DNA of 45,056 nt from Candidatus Binataceae bacterium (GCA_035294265.1 DATGLK010000026.1:1-45056); one strand, 5' to 3'; numbered from the stretch's first letter, positions 23,182-31,890 are shown. The notes: a model not told the origin generated them from the sequence alone. Numbers and translations: made by a program.

Positions 23182-26100
23182 TGAACTGAGTACTGAACAT
23201 TAGCCAGTCCGTCGGCCGGATTGGTCGAACAGCCTGCCGCCGGCGTCTTGATATAGGCGCAAATCTCGTGACCGGCGGCCACCCCGACCGCCAATCCGCT
23301 CAGATTGTTACGCCCTGCGCTGACGGTTGCCGTCACCCCCAAATCCGCGCCCGCCGTATGGTCATACACCCCAACCTGCGCGTTGGTACTGCATCCCGCC
23401 GGTGCCGTCGCTACATCCACCGTCATCCCGGTCAGCGTGATAGCCGTAGGTGTAATTATACCGCCCAGACAGTCGGTCCCGCTGGTAAACCCAAGCATCA
23501 TGCCGGCGAAACTCGCAGAGCCGAACGGACCTGCCGGCAAGCCCTCCACGTACACGCTCTCGGACTGTCCCGCCTGTAGCATCGGATCGGCCCATACCAC
23601 CTGCTGGCCGCCGCCGACCGCCGCATTGTTCATCATGAAATTAAAGCTGACGCTGGTGGTTCCGCTCGGCACCTGAAACGTCGCGCCGGCCGTGCGTCCC
23701 TTGATCCCCGAATGGTTCTGCGCCACCGCCAGCGTCGCACCGCCCTGGTTGGAGGTAATCGAACAGGTCGGATTGGTGCTCGGCGTCACCACCTGGCTGG
23801 CGTCGATATAACAACTCGCGGTGTAGTAATTGCCAGCACTCACTGGGATGCTGTTCCAGCTCACCTCGCCGTAACCGCCCTGCATGTAAACGCCGGTTCC
23901 AGAGGCCAGTGGCCACGGGAGCGTCGGGGAGAGGCCGGTGAAGCTGGTCGCCGTCGTGCCCGTGTAGCTGAAATAGCTGTTTTGCGTGACCAGCGTTCCC
24001 GAGCTCGGGAAGCCCGTGGTCGATCCCACGGTCAAGCTGGTGGCGCCCTGCGCGGCGCCGCTGCTAAGCGTAGTCGAATAGTAGGGACCCGTGGTGAAGA
24101 CCGCGTTGCCGCCGTCGGGTCCCGGCCCGCTTACCGCAAGCCCGCTGTTGCTGATAAAGGTTGAACCAAAATGGAGTCCCGAGTCGGGTATCAGGTTGAT
24201 TGCCGGGATACTCGCGTTGAGCAGGCTGCCGCTTACCTGACCGCTCGCCGCCACTCCTCCAGCGACCGCGGCGTCGGGAAGCTGCACATGACCCGCGTTG
24301 GCCACCACGTGATAAGTCGCCAGATCGCTGCTGTCGAGCCCTATGAACGCGCCGCAACCCCACTCTTCGAGCGATGCCGAGGCGAAGTAGTAATTGGTGT
24401 AGTTATTGACCCCCGGCTCCCAGTAAATAAGGCCGCAATTCGGATCGCCCAGGTTGTTCGAGTAGGGGTTTCCCGACTCGATCTCCAGACTATCGATATG
24501 CCAGCCGGTGGCCAGCGTGTTGCCCGAACCGCCCCAGGCGTAATCGATCGGATGGGCTCCCTGAGCCACGCTGTTGGACAGCCCCGGACCAGGGCGCCCG
24601 AACAGATGGCCGTTATCGATATGCCAGAAGTCGGTACCCCCAGCCGCGCCGCTGTTGCCCGTCCCTTCCGACTCGAAATACAGCCCCGTTCCCGCGTTTT
24701 CCTGCGTACCCACGAAATTGACGTCGAACTCGTGCAGATGGTTCAGGTCGAACCAGCCGCCGCCCTGCGCGCTGGAGCCCAGCAGATGGATAAAGTTGTT
24801 ACCCACGTTGAGCGCGTGAAAACGCGTCATCGTGGCGTTGGTCTCGTAGCCGATCGCGTTGGGATTGCTCGTGAAGTTGAAAAAGATGGCGTCGCGCTGA
24901 GGATCGCACAACAAAACATTATCGATTTCCAGCAGCGCTCCGGTACCGTCGTTCTGATAGGCCGCGCCGCCGCTGGAGTACATCCAGATACCCAGATTGC
25001 GCAGCGTGCTGCCGACATTATTGCCCGGCCCTCCGCCCGCCGCTTCCACTCCGGCGGTGACAAAATCGGAGGGGTCTCCGTTGAACTCCAATACTGCGCG
25101 GGAAATATCGCGCGCCATCACCACGAATCCGCCGGCTTGGCTTTCGCTGCCGCTGGGGCAAAAATTATTGTTGGTCAGCGCGTAGCCCAGCCCCTGCAGC
25201 CATCCCGCTCCACTGGCCCCCAGCACCAACCCATGCTCGGGGTAGACTCCCGGCGGCAGCACCACCTCCTGGTCGCGTCCCGCATGCTCGATCGCCGATT
25301 GCAGCGCCGCCGTGTCGTCATGCGCCAGAGTCACCCCCGTCAGGCTCTGGCTGGGTGCGGTCGCCAACGTGATCGTGCTCGCGCTGGTGGCCGTGACCTG
25401 ACTAAACATGCTGTCGGCCAGCGCCGCGCTAGGCGGCGTTGGCGGAATTATTTGATTGGCCGCTGGGATGTCAGGTCGTCCCCAAAGGTTGTAATCATCG
25501 ATATTCTGACCACCATAATCCAAAATGTTATTGATGATTGCCTGCGCGCTGTCGGCGTTGACTTGCGCGTCGGCCGCCATCACCGCGTTCTGGCTATCGA
25601 CCACGGTCACGATCGTGCTGCTCAGATTGGCGCCCCCGCTGCCGCATCTAATGCAGGTTACGGTCTGCCCTACGTCCGAGGGCACGAATTGCGGCGTCCC
25701 ACCGGTGTAAATCACCGGCGATCCCGCCGTCACTTGCAGCTTGTTGAGTTCGCGGCCTACCGGCCATTGTCCGAATACCAGCGCGCCGGCGGGAAAGCTG
25801 CCACTGCCCCCACTGACTCCAGTCAGGCTAGTGGCCGTGATGCCGCTGTAGGTCACAACCTGACCACCGTTACCCACTGCCCCCCCAATTACCGCCGTGC
25901 CCGACGACATGAAGCCCACCGTGCTCGCCATGGGAATGGTGCTGGCAGGCAACGTCACCGCAGCCGAGCTGTACTGCATCTGGCCGTAGATCGGATACTT
26001 GCGCAGCCGCCGCCAGGCCGCGCTCTGGCTGTCGTAGCGATAGATCACGTAGCCGGCGCCCCCGGCAGGCATCGGCGGCAGCGCGAAGGTGTTGTAGTTG

Positions 26101-27515
26101 CCGAAATTGGCCGGCGGGGTCAACGCCACCGTCGCCCATGCTCCCACGGGGATCGTCACTCCGCTGGTACCCCCGGTGACGCCCTGCAGAACGTTGACGC
26201 TGAGCGATGTGTAATTGAGCACCTGGAAGGGAAACGGCTGTCCGTTGACACTGCTGCTCTCCGCTCCCATCACCACCACCGCGCAGCTCGGTGACTGGCA
26301 ACTGGCTGGCCATCCGCTCGTATTGGCCAGCGCCAGCGCTCCCGCGGGCTCGCTTGTCGCCACGGTCACGGTGGTTGAATTACCGAACCATTCCGGCAAG
26401 GAGAGACAATCGTAGTTGCCGCTGGAAGGGCAACCCGAGGCGTAAGGCACTTGGTTGCTCACCGCCGTGCTCGCCGCGCTCGCGGCGGAGATACCGCCAT
26501 GGCCGTCCAGGATTGCGACTGCATACTGATATTGAGTCGCACAGCCGCCGGCCGATCCGCACACCGCCGCGCCGCTTACGGCCGCGGGCGTCGCGACCGT
26601 CTCCGTGGTGCCGCAATGGTAGCATTGGACGCCTTCGCCGACCTTGAAGTCGTGTCCCGAGAGATTACTCAGTGTCGGGTTGCCGGCGGTTGCGGTCGCG
26701 CTCCAGATAGTATCGACACCTCCCGCCAACGTGCCATCCTCGTTGAGCGACAGCGCGTTGCGCACTCCGTTCACGCCGTAACCGCTGATCCAATAGGGAC
26801 CTCCCGCCGCGTTGTTCGCAGTGATACTGCCGCCGGCGGCGATCTGACTGACCGCTACCTGCCCGGGATTGGCGACGCTGGCACTGAGGTCGCCGCTCAG
26901 CGTAACCGGCACCCATTGGTTGGCGGCCGCGTTCTGCACCAGGAATTGACCCGCCAGCGGCACGCTGGCCGCCACCGCCACGCCTTGCAGCCCAGTGGTG
27001 CGACCCGGTTGCAGCGTCACCGTGCCTACTCCGCCCACGGGCGGATTGGTGACGCTCAGGGCGAAATCGCCGCCCGCTCCGATTCCCAAACCGGTCACCA
27101 GCGAGGGCGGATCGCTATTGGCTAGCATCAAGGTGCTGAGGTCGGCGCTGGCAGACAGCGGAATCTGAATCTGCACCGGCTGTCCACTGCCCACCGTTAC
27201 CAGCACCAACGCCCCCTGTGGGATAGTCAGGGGCGGATTGGTCGGCAGGTTACCTTGGCTATCGGTCAGCACCGAGAAGGTCGAGGGTCCGATCACCGCG
27301 CCGCCATAGGTTTGCAGCGCGACGCTCTTGAAATAGACCCGCACATTGGCAGCAGGCTGACCACTGACCTCGCTAAGATTGCCGGTCAACGTGCATAGAT
27401 TGCCCTGTCCTGCGGCCCGACCCATCACCAGCGCCGAGGCCAACGCCGCCACCACCCCGGCCGCGATCGCTCGCCGCCAAACCCCGCTGACCCGCCGCGC
27501 CTCGCCCTGCTCCAT
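23178..27515 (-). CDS. Giant secreted beta-helix (tailspike/pectate-lyase-like) protein
   Basis: A 1445-residue protein, start at ATG 27515 with GGAGGG seven bases upstream. The first 38 residues form a signal peptide (basic start, WRRAIAAGVVAALASALVMG, then AGQG). After a Ser/Gly/Thr-rich beta region come three copies of one module, at about residues 380-462, 519-584 and 1155-1210, each with a GF-x-SSG turn, a Y-[ST]-G strand and an ATS[LF]TG strand. At about 733 HDDTAALQSAIEHAG and VVLPPGVYPEHGLVLG mark the start of a right-handed beta-helix of the pectate-lyase type, as in tailspikes. Two Cys pairs (CYHCG, CIRCG) suggest oxidation or metal binding outside the cell. It lies where a tailspike gene would be, yet an export signal is not expected for one. 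Confidence 0.7.
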   Translation of the reverse strand: MEQGEARRVSGVWRRAIAAGVVAALASALVMGRAAGQGNLCTLTGNLSEVSGQPAANVRVYFKSVALQTYGGAVIGPSTFSVLTDSQGNLPTNPPLTIPQGALVLVTVGSGQPVQIQIPLSASADLSTLMLANSDPPSLVTGLGIGAGGDFALSVTNPPVGGVGTVTLQPGRTTGLQGVAVAASVPLAGQFLVQNAAANQWVPVTLSGDLSASVANPGQVAVSQIAAGGSITANNAAGGPYWISGYGVNGVRNALSLNEDGTLAGGVDTIWSATATAGNPTLSNLSGHDFKVGEGVQCYHCGTTETVATPAAVSGAAVCGSAGGCATQYQYAVAILDGHGGISAASAASTAVSNQVPYASGCPSSGNYDCLSLPEWFGNSTTVTVATSEPAGALALANTSGWPASCQSPSCAVVVMGAESSSVNGQPFPFQVLNYTSLSVNVLQGVTGGTSGVTIPVGAWATVALTPPANFGNYNTFALPPMPAGGAGYVIYRYDSQSAAWRRLRKYPIYGQMQYSSAAVTLPASTIPMASTVGFMSSGTAVIGGAVGNGGQVVTYSGITATSLTGVSGGSGSFPAGALVFGQWPVGRELNKLQVTAGSPVIYTGGTPQFVPSDVGQTVTCIRCGSGGANLSSTIVTVVDSQNAVMAADAQVNADSAQAIINNILDYGGQNIDDYNLWGRPDIPAANQIIPPTPPSAALADSMFSQVTATSASTITLATAPSQSLTGVTLAHDDTAALQSAIEHAGRDQEVVLPPGVYPEHGLVLGASGAGWLQGLGYALTNNNFCPSGSESQAGGFVVMARDISRAVLEFNGDPSDFVTAGVEAAGGGPGNNVGSTLRNLGIWMYSSGGAAYQNDGTGALLEIDNVLLCDPQRDAIFFNFTSNPNAIGYETNATMTRFHALNVGNNFIHLLGSSAQGGGWFDLNHLHEFDVNFVGTQENAGTGLYFESEGTGNSGAAGGTDFWHIDNGHLFGRPGPGLSNSVAQGAHPIDYAWGGSGNTLATGWHIDSLEIESGNPYSNNLGDPNCGLIYWEPGVNNYTNYYFASASLEEWGCGAFIGLDSSDLATYHVVANAGHVQLPDAAVAGGVAASGQVSGSLLNASIPAINLIPDSGLHFGSTFISNSGLAVSGPGPDGGNAVFTTGPYYSTTLSSGAAQGATSLTVGSTTGFPSSGTLVTQNSYFSYTGTTATSFTGLSPTLPWPLASGTGVYMQGGYGEVSWNSIPVSAGNYYTASCYIDASQVVTPSTNPTCSITSNQGGATLAVAQNHSGIKGRTAGATFQVPSGTTSVSFNFMMNNAAVGGGQQVVWADPMLQAGQSESVYVEGLPAGPFGSASFAGMMLGFTSGTDCLGGIITPTAITLTGMTVDVATAPAGCSTNAQVGVYDHTAGADLGVTATVSAGRNNLSGLAVGVAAGHEICAYIKTPAAGCSTNPADGLANVQYSVQ

Positions 27516-27641
27516 TAGCCTGCCCTCCACCACGTCCCTCGCAGGATGCGCAAAACAGCCCGGGTCCCGCCGGCCGACGCCTGCCGGCGGGACCGCGCTG
27601 AGCCGGGGTCGTCCCGGCCCGCGCGCTTTTGCGCCGATCCT

Positions 27642-28376
27642 CTACAAGTCGGCGTTGAATCCGCCCGTTAGCCAATGGTAGGTGCCGTCGTAGTACAAAC
27701 TACCCACCCGCGACTTGCCCGCGGCCGGTGCGGTAAACGCGCCAATCCGGTAAGCGCTGCCAAAGCTAACCGTGCCCAGGGCGGCGCCCGCGCCGTTGGC
27801 CAGATTGAGGGTCCATTCCATCCCGCTTACGCCACCCAGCGGATTGGCAATCGTAAACGGATTGCTGTTGGTCGCCCCCACCGTGACGATCGTCCCCAGG
27901 GCCAGGTTGGGAGTCACCGTGGCGCCATAGGCGGCGGCCTGAATCGCGCTGGCGTAGCCGCCCGCCACGATAGCGTTGAAATTGGGGTTGGCCGGTTGTT
28001 CGTCGTACAGGTTGACCCCGTCGCTGACAAAGGCCATTACGTCGCGCGCCCCCGGCGCAGTGTTGATTACGGGAGCCGCCAGGCCGCCGAATTTGGCGTT
28101 CGCCGGCCAACTCACGCCGTGGCTGCCCAGCTCGTCCTGAGTAAAGATGAAAACCACGCGCCCCGCGCCCGGCACGCTCCCCGCTCCGGCCAATGCCGCG
28201 ACATTGCCGAAGCTCAACGTGACGTTACCGGTAAGCGTCATGCTGACGATGTTGCCGCGGCTGAAATCCACCGCCACCGCACCGCTGACCGCACCCAGGG
28301 CGTTGAGCCCCATCGCCAACGATCCCACCGTCTTGGTACTGCCGGCGGGCTGATCCATCATGAAATTACTCGCCAT
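27642..28376 (-). CDS. Virion surface/tail-associated protein, beta-rich
   Basis: A 244-residue protein of beta-strand-rich, low-charge sequence. VDFSRGNIVSMTLTGNVTLS is a pattern seen in phage tail-fibre and baseplate-side proteins that hold repeated short strands. GRVVFIFTQDELGSHGVSW follows. The last part, VGSLYYDGTYHWLTGGF, matches the ending of another small gene in this module (31477-31890 ends with VLYYDGARWYLSAP), so the two probably share a domain. Its start overlaps the upstream gene by 11 bases. It lies 127 bases before the giant beta-helix gene. The exact role is unknown. Confidence 0.55.
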   Translation of the reverse strand: MASNFMMDQPAGSTKTVGSLAMGLNALGAVSGAVAVDFSRGNIVSMTLTGNVTLSFGNVAALAGAGSVPGAGRVVFIFTQDELGSHGVSWPANAKFGGLAAPVINTAPGARDVMAFVSDGVNLYDEQPANPNFNAIVAGGYASAIQAAAYGATVTPNLALGTIVTVGATNSNPFTIANPLGGVSGMEWTLNLANGAGAALGTVSFGSAYRIGAFTAPAAGKSRVGSLYYDGTYHWLTGGFNADL

Positions 28377-29019
28377 CGGCTCCTACCTCCTCCTGCCCAA
28401 GCTGAGCCCCCAAGGGGGCGTTTAATTGCTCGTGCGGCAGTGCCATCCAGCGCGCCCACGCGCGGCCCGCCCCAGCCTCGGGCTGGGCCTGGCCAAACTG
28501 GCGGATAAACGACCAAAAGGCCCGCCGGCTTGCACGGCTACCCATCGCACCACACCAGCGCGCCGCGAATTGCGCGTGGCCACCCCGGGCCAACTCTGCC
28601 GCTGCTTGCCGCAGCTCGAGCCCCAAGCGCGCCGCCTCGAGTTCAAATCCGCGATCGAAGCGCGCCCGATGGTTGGAATCGCTTAGCCGTTCCACCATCA
28701 CCTGGCCCCAACGCGCGCTATCCAGCCACTCGCGCAGTCGGCTGTAAGGCCCGGCCCCATAAAGCCCGCGCAGCCAGCCGCGGTTATAATCGCGAGCCAG
28801 CCGCCAGCGCGCGGCGTTTGCCGGCTGCCCCACGATGATCCAGCGGGCGTACTCGGCCTGCAGCCGGGCCAAAGCCTGGCTGGCGGCTCCGGCCGCGCCC
28901 AGCATCGCGCTGAATAGCGCGCCGTTGGGGTCGCGCGCAGCCGCGGCCTGCGCCAGCACCGCCGCCGGCAGCGCCACCACTACCCGCAGTCGCGCCTCCT
29001 CCTCCCCCATCTCAGCCAT
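28366..29019 (-). CDS. Helical phage protein, unknown function
   Basis: A 217-residue alanine-, arginine- and tryptophan-rich helical protein starting at ATG 29019, in an 8-base overlap with the upstream stop (ATGGCTGA). Visible stretches are LARLQAEYARWIIVGQPANA, RLARDYNRGWLRGLYGAGPY, SRLREWLDSARWGQVMVERL and FWSFIRQFGQAQPE. No enzyme motif, signal peptide or membrane helix is clear. The position between the internal-virion-type proteins and the beta-rich tail protein suggests a virion or ejection protein. No family was recognised. Confidence 0.5.
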   Translation of the reverse strand: MAEMGEEEARLRVVVALPAAVLAQAAAARDPNGALFSAMLGAAGAASQALARLQAEYARWIIVGQPANAARWRLARDYNRGWLRGLYGAGPYSRLREWLDSARWGQVMVERLSDSNHRARFDRGFELEAARLGLELRQAAAELARGGHAQFAARWCGAMGSRASRRAFWSFIRQFGQAQPEAGAGRAWARWMALPHEQLNAPLGAQLGQEEVGADGE

Positions 29020-29503
29020 CCAGCCATCCCTGCGGCAGGCGCAGGCGGCCCAGGCCGCGATAGCGACCAAGGACGGGCGGTGGGAGCCAGCGATAAGGCG
29101 CCTGGCCCACGGGCAGCGCGGGAATAGCGAGCAGTGCTGTGGCGCCGGCCGCCGCCGGCGACATTAAATGGGCTGGGCGCGTCACCCGATGGCGCCGGGC
29201 GCGGCGCGAGGGTGGCACCAGCCGCCCCCGGCCCGCGCCATGCCCCAGCATCCCCATCACCAGCCCCGCCGCGGGTCCAGCCTGGACCGCGCCCGCGCCA
29301 CCCATTCCCCGTCCACTCACCACGCCCCCAAGCCCGTTCAGCCCGCGCTGCGCGGAATGCCCGCGCATCCCCCGTGCCAGCGCCTGGGCCGCGCCCAGGG
29401 CCCCCACTGCCGCTGGCGCGGCGGGCGCGCCACCCCCCTCTCGCCCGCCTCGCTGGCGGACCAGATGATGGAGCGCCAGCAGAAGAAATTCCTGACTATT
29501 CAT
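29012..29503 (-). CDS. Gly/Ala/Arg-rich phage protein
   Basis: A 163-residue protein starting at ATG 29503 with AGAAGGAG eight bases upstream, a strong ribosome site. A short helical start (MNSQEFLLLALHHLVRQRGG) leads into a long glycine- and alanine-rich region with repeated GLGG, GMGGAG and GHGAGRG runs. A basic part and a proline/tryptophan-rich end (ALPVGQAPYRWLPPP) follow. Composition recalls membrane-active ejection proteins that form a channel in the host envelope, but this is a guess. It lies between a Gln/Ala-rich virion protein and a helical protein, with tight overlaps. Confidence 0.45.
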   Translation of the reverse strand: MNSQEFLLLALHHLVRQRGGREGGGAPAAPAAVGALGAAQALARGMRGHSAQRGLNGLGGVVSGRGMGGAGAVQAGPAAGLVMGMLGHGAGRGRLVPPSRRARRHRVTRPAHLMSPAAAGATALLAIPALPVGQAPYRWLPPPVLGRYRGLGRLRLPQGWLDG

Positions 29504-29520
29504 TGCTCTGCTCCTTCTGC

Positions 29521-30429
29521 TCACAGCAGGGTGGAGAGGAGGCCGCCCAAACCACCCAGCCCCGCGCCCAACGGTCCCGCGCTCGCGCCCAGCATCGAGC
29601 CACCCAGCAGCGAGCCCAACCCATAGCCTCCCAGGCTGCCCGCCATCAGCCCGCCCAGCGGATAGAGCGCGTTGGGATTGGTCATGCTCGAGCTGGAGTT
29701 GTACGCCCCGCCTACCGCCGCCGGCATCATCGCGCCCAACTGTCCCAGCGTTTCGTAGGGATACAGGTACTGGTTGATCGCGTTTTGCTGCGCCGCGTTG
29801 AGTTGCGCCTGCTGCTCGTTCTGGCTCAGACCGCCCAGGTTTAATAAGGCTTGCGAGGGCGCGAACGTCGCGCCCAGCAGCCCCGGCACCAGTTGCTGCT
29901 CGGCGAGTTGGTTCTGCACCCCCTGCTGGTAGGCTCCTCCGTAGAGATTGGTGGCCAGATTCTGCAACGCGTTACCCAGTCCCTGCTGCGCCAACCCCTC
30001 GCTCTGTTGTTGGGCCGAGCCGCCGAAAGCTCCCGCTTGCGCGTATTCAGCCTGGATTCCCGGCTCGGTCGCGTATTGGTATTGTTCGGTGACCGGCAGC
30101 GCCGCCTCGTTGAAGGCGGCCTGCAGGTAGGGGTTGGTGGTGGGATTCAGATAGGCGCCCGACAGCGTGTTTTCGGCCTGGGTCAATGCCGGCCCCAACA
30201 AACCCTGCGCCCCGATGGCGGCACCGTAGCCCAGGTTGAGCCCCGCCTGCTGATCGGGTGACAGCGGCGCTATCTGAGTCTGCATCCCGGCCGGATAGCC
30301 ACCGGCCAAATCGCTATTGACGTAATTGCCGGTCTGGCCCAAAAGCCCTATTCCGTAGGGCACCGCCCAGGCCGGCAGATTGGATTGGGTAACGCTCGAG
30401 ACCGTGCTCGGCCCTCCACCTGATGGCAT
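29521..30429 (-). CDS. Internal-virion/DNA-ejection-like protein
   Basis: A 302-residue protein starting at ATG 30429 with AGAAGGAG eight bases upstream. It is rich in Gln, Ala, Leu, Gly and Tyr, with few charged residues. It has LSPDQQAGLNLGYGAAIGAQ, many AEYAQAGAFGGSAQQQSE-like stretches and LNLGGLSQNEQQAQLNAAQQ. The C-terminus is hydrophobic and glycine-rich (LGSLLGGSMLGASAGPLGAG). Such proteins in podoviruses sit inside the head or tail and are ejected to form the DNA channel (P22 gp7/gp16/gp20-like role). The role rests on composition and place. It follows the GNAT-like gene by two bases. Confidence 0.55.
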   Translation of the reverse strand: MPSGGGPSTVSSVTQSNLPAWAVPYGIGLLGQTGNYVNSDLAGGYPAGMQTQIAPLSPDQQAGLNLGYGAAIGAQGLLGPALTQAENTLSGAYLNPTTNPYLQAAFNEAALPVTEQYQYATEPGIQAEYAQAGAFGGSAQQQSEGLAQQGLGNALQNLATNLYGGAYQQGVQNQLAEQQLVPGLLGATFAPSQALLNLGGLSQNEQQAQLNAAQQNAINQYLYPYETLGQLGAMMPAAVGGAYNSSSSMTNPNALYPLGGLMAGSLGGYGLGSLLGGSMLGASAGPLGAGLGGLGGLLSTLL

Positions 30430-30431
30430 CG

Positions 30432-30857
30432 CTACAACTCCTTCTGATAGGTCACGTCCGTGACCCTGAACCCCGCCCGCCAAAGCCGCCGTGCCCAACC
30501 CGGGCGAGGTGATTGGAAGCACAGCGCGTCGATTCCCACCCTGCACGCCAGCCCACAGATGTCCTCTAGCGCCAGTTCCACCACGCGCCGGCGACAGGCA
30601 TAAGCCGCCCACACGTACATCAACCGCCGATTGGAGTACCGCTCGCGGCATTCTTTGAGCACCACGGCTCCGCCATAGCTCCCGTCGAGCAGCCCGACGT
30701 GAAGCGTGGCACTGCCGGCTCGCAGCTCGCCTAGTAGATCGGCCGGACGCAGCGGCGAGCGCGCCCGCAGACAGGCTTGGGCCAGCCCCGGCGCCACCAA
30801 CGGCCACCACGCCTCCAGCTCGTCAGGCGTTACCTGCTGCAGAGCCCAACTCCTCAT
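30432..30857 (-). CDS. GNAT-like phage protein
   Basis: A 141-residue protein with the layout of small phage GNAT-fold proteins. LLGELRAGSATLHVGLLDGS and YGGAVVLKECRERYSNRRLM form the central strands. VELALEDICGLACRVGIDAL is the helix and strand, and the hallmark end is PRPGWARRLWRAGFRVTDVT. The R-P-G-W box before the last strand is typical of acetyltransferase-like proteins found in phage structural cassettes, whose substrates are unknown. The acetyl-CoA pyrophosphate loop (Q/R-x-x-G-x-G/A) is not clear, so it may have no acetyltransferase activity. It precedes the ejection-like gene by two bases. Confidence 0.6.
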   Translation of the reverse strand: MRSWALQQVTPDELEAWWPLVAPGLAQACLRARSPLRPADLLGELRAGSATLHVGLLDGSYGGAVVLKECRERYSNRRLMYVWAAYACRRRVVELALEDICGLACRVGIDALCFQSPRPGWARRLWRAGFRVTDVTYQKEL

Positions 30858-30861
30858 CGCC

Positions 30862-31227
30862 CTAGTCGAAATCCGCCCGCAGATAGACCGCGCCGCCGGT
30901 GGCCAGGCTCAACTGGGGCGCGCTGGTGCTCTGGGCCCAGCACAGTCCGTTGGAAAAGCCGCTGCCCAGGGCCGCCGCCGCGCTCTGCCAGCCAAAGCCG
31001 CTTTGCGCCGCCGCGTAGATCAGCACGTCGGGCGCGGCGCCGTTGGCCGGTACCGTGCTGGCGTCGAACAGCATCACCCACACCGGGCTGGCGCTGCTGT
31101 TGTAGCCACTCACGCCCCACACCCGCACCGGGCCGACTGCGATCACCACATCGCTGCTCTTGTAGCTGGAGCCCGAGTTGTATTTGGCGGGCAGCTCGCC
31201 CGCGCTGAAGGTCAACGATCGCGCCAT
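30862..31227 (-). CDS. Small beta-rich phage protein
   Basis: A 121-residue protein starting at ATG 31227. It is neutral, rich in Ser, Ala, Gly and Tyr, with VVIAVGPVRVWGVSGYNSSA, PVWVMLFDASTVPANGAAPD and LATGGAVYLRADFD. The regular short strands recall the head-decoration or tail-accessory class of phage protein, with a jelly-roll-like character. No signal, membrane segment or catalytic motif is seen. It stands between a DUF6582-like gene and the GNAT-like gene, with 4-base gaps on both sides, so it is in the same operon. Confidence 0.5.
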   Translation of the reverse strand: MARSLTFSAGELPAKYNSGSSYKSSDVVIAVGPVRVWGVSGYNSSASPVWVMLFDASTVPANGAAPDVLIYAAAQSGFGWQSAAAALGSGFSNGLCWAQSTSAPQLSLATGGAVYLRADFD

Positions 31228-31231
31228 CGCT

Positions 31232-31453
31232 TTAGCTCTCCTTTTTGCTCCGGGGCCGTTGCTGGATTGAGGGAAAGCGCCGGCGCACCGCGGCGCGCAC
31301 CTGCGCCTTCTCTCGCGCCGTGCCAAACTGCGCCACCCGCGCCAGCGCCGCCCGGGCATGGGCGCGATCCTGGATTGGATACTTGCGTGCCTTGGGCAGC
31401 GCGAAGCTCTTGGGATGTAGCCGTGCGCGCTGGCGCGCGCTCAGTTCAGCCAT
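31232..31453 (-). CDS. DUF6582-like small basic phage protein
   Basis: A 73-residue very basic protein starting at ATG 31453. ELSARQRARLHPKSFALPKA and then KYPIQDRAHARAALARVAQF, and a tail with VRAAVRRRFPSI, match the pattern of DUF6582-type phage proteins: Lys-Ser-Phe-Ala-x-P, then YPI-x-D-x-x-HARNALARV, then KVRAAVRRRYP. The family is frequent in phage genomes and is also fused to capsid-protease or scaffold proteins. Its function is not known. It fits tightly between two virion genes. Confidence 0.65.
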   Translation of the reverse strand: MAELSARQRARLHPKSFALPKARKYPIQDRAHARAALARVAQFGTAREKAQVRAAVRRRFPSIQQRPRSKKES

Positions 31454-31476
31454 CGCCGAACCCCTCCCTCCAGTTC

Positions 31477-31890
31477 TCAAGGCGCGCTTAGATACCAGCG
31501 CGCGCCGTCGTAGTACAGCACCATCAATTGGTTGGGTATGGCCGTAACCGGTGCGCCCAAAACCAGGTTGCCGCCCCCCTCCAGCGTGAAGCTGCTAAGC
31601 GCAATCAGATACAGTGCTCCGGTGAAACCAACCGGCGCGTTGATCGTGATCAAAGACCCGCTGCCGGTCACGAAATGGGCTTGGGCCGCGATTGCGATTG
31701 CCGCCCCTGATCCGCTCACGGTCAGCGTGCTCAGGGCGGAGCCCGGATTGCCGCTGGCCCCGCGGCTATTGGCCCCCAGCCCGTTGAGCGCTGCCGTCAC
31801 TGCCCCTGCCCAGGGCGCTAGGCGCTGAAACAAGGCCAGCCAATTCGAATCGGCCGCCACCGGTAGCCTCAAGCTTGCGATTTTGTTCAT
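31477..31890 (-). CDS. Small beta-rich virion protein
   Basis: A 137-residue protein whose ATG at 31890 shares one base with the stop of the gp10-like gene (TGATG), so it is translationally coupled. The N-terminal part is helical (NWLALFQRLAPWAGAVTAAL). The rest is beta-rich: LSTLTVSGSGAAIAIAAQAH, LITINAPVGFTGALYLIALS and FTLEGGGNLVLG. The end VLYYDGARWYLSAP is like that of the 244-residue tail-side protein of this module (YYDGTYHWLTGGF). The shared end suggests a common trimer or attachment domain. No function is assigned. Confidence 0.55.
   Translation of the reverse strand: MNKIASLRLPVAADSNWLALFQRLAPWAGAVTAALNGLGANSRGASGNPGSALSTLTVSGSGAAIAIAAQAHFVTGSGSLITINAPVGFTGALYLIALSSFTLEGGGNLVLGAPVTAIPNQLMVLYYDGARWYLSAP

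Noticed and set aside
24171-26294. A 707-codon plus-strand frame within the giant beta-helix gene
   Set aside because: It lies wholly opposite the 1445-residue gene, is Arg/His/Gly-rich without any domain, and is the usual mirror frame of GC-rich coding DNA.
29521-30810. A 429-codon version of the ejection-like protein
   Set aside because: Its first 127 codons run antiparallel in frame through the GNAT-like gene; ATG 30429 has a strong ribosome site and starts right after that gene.
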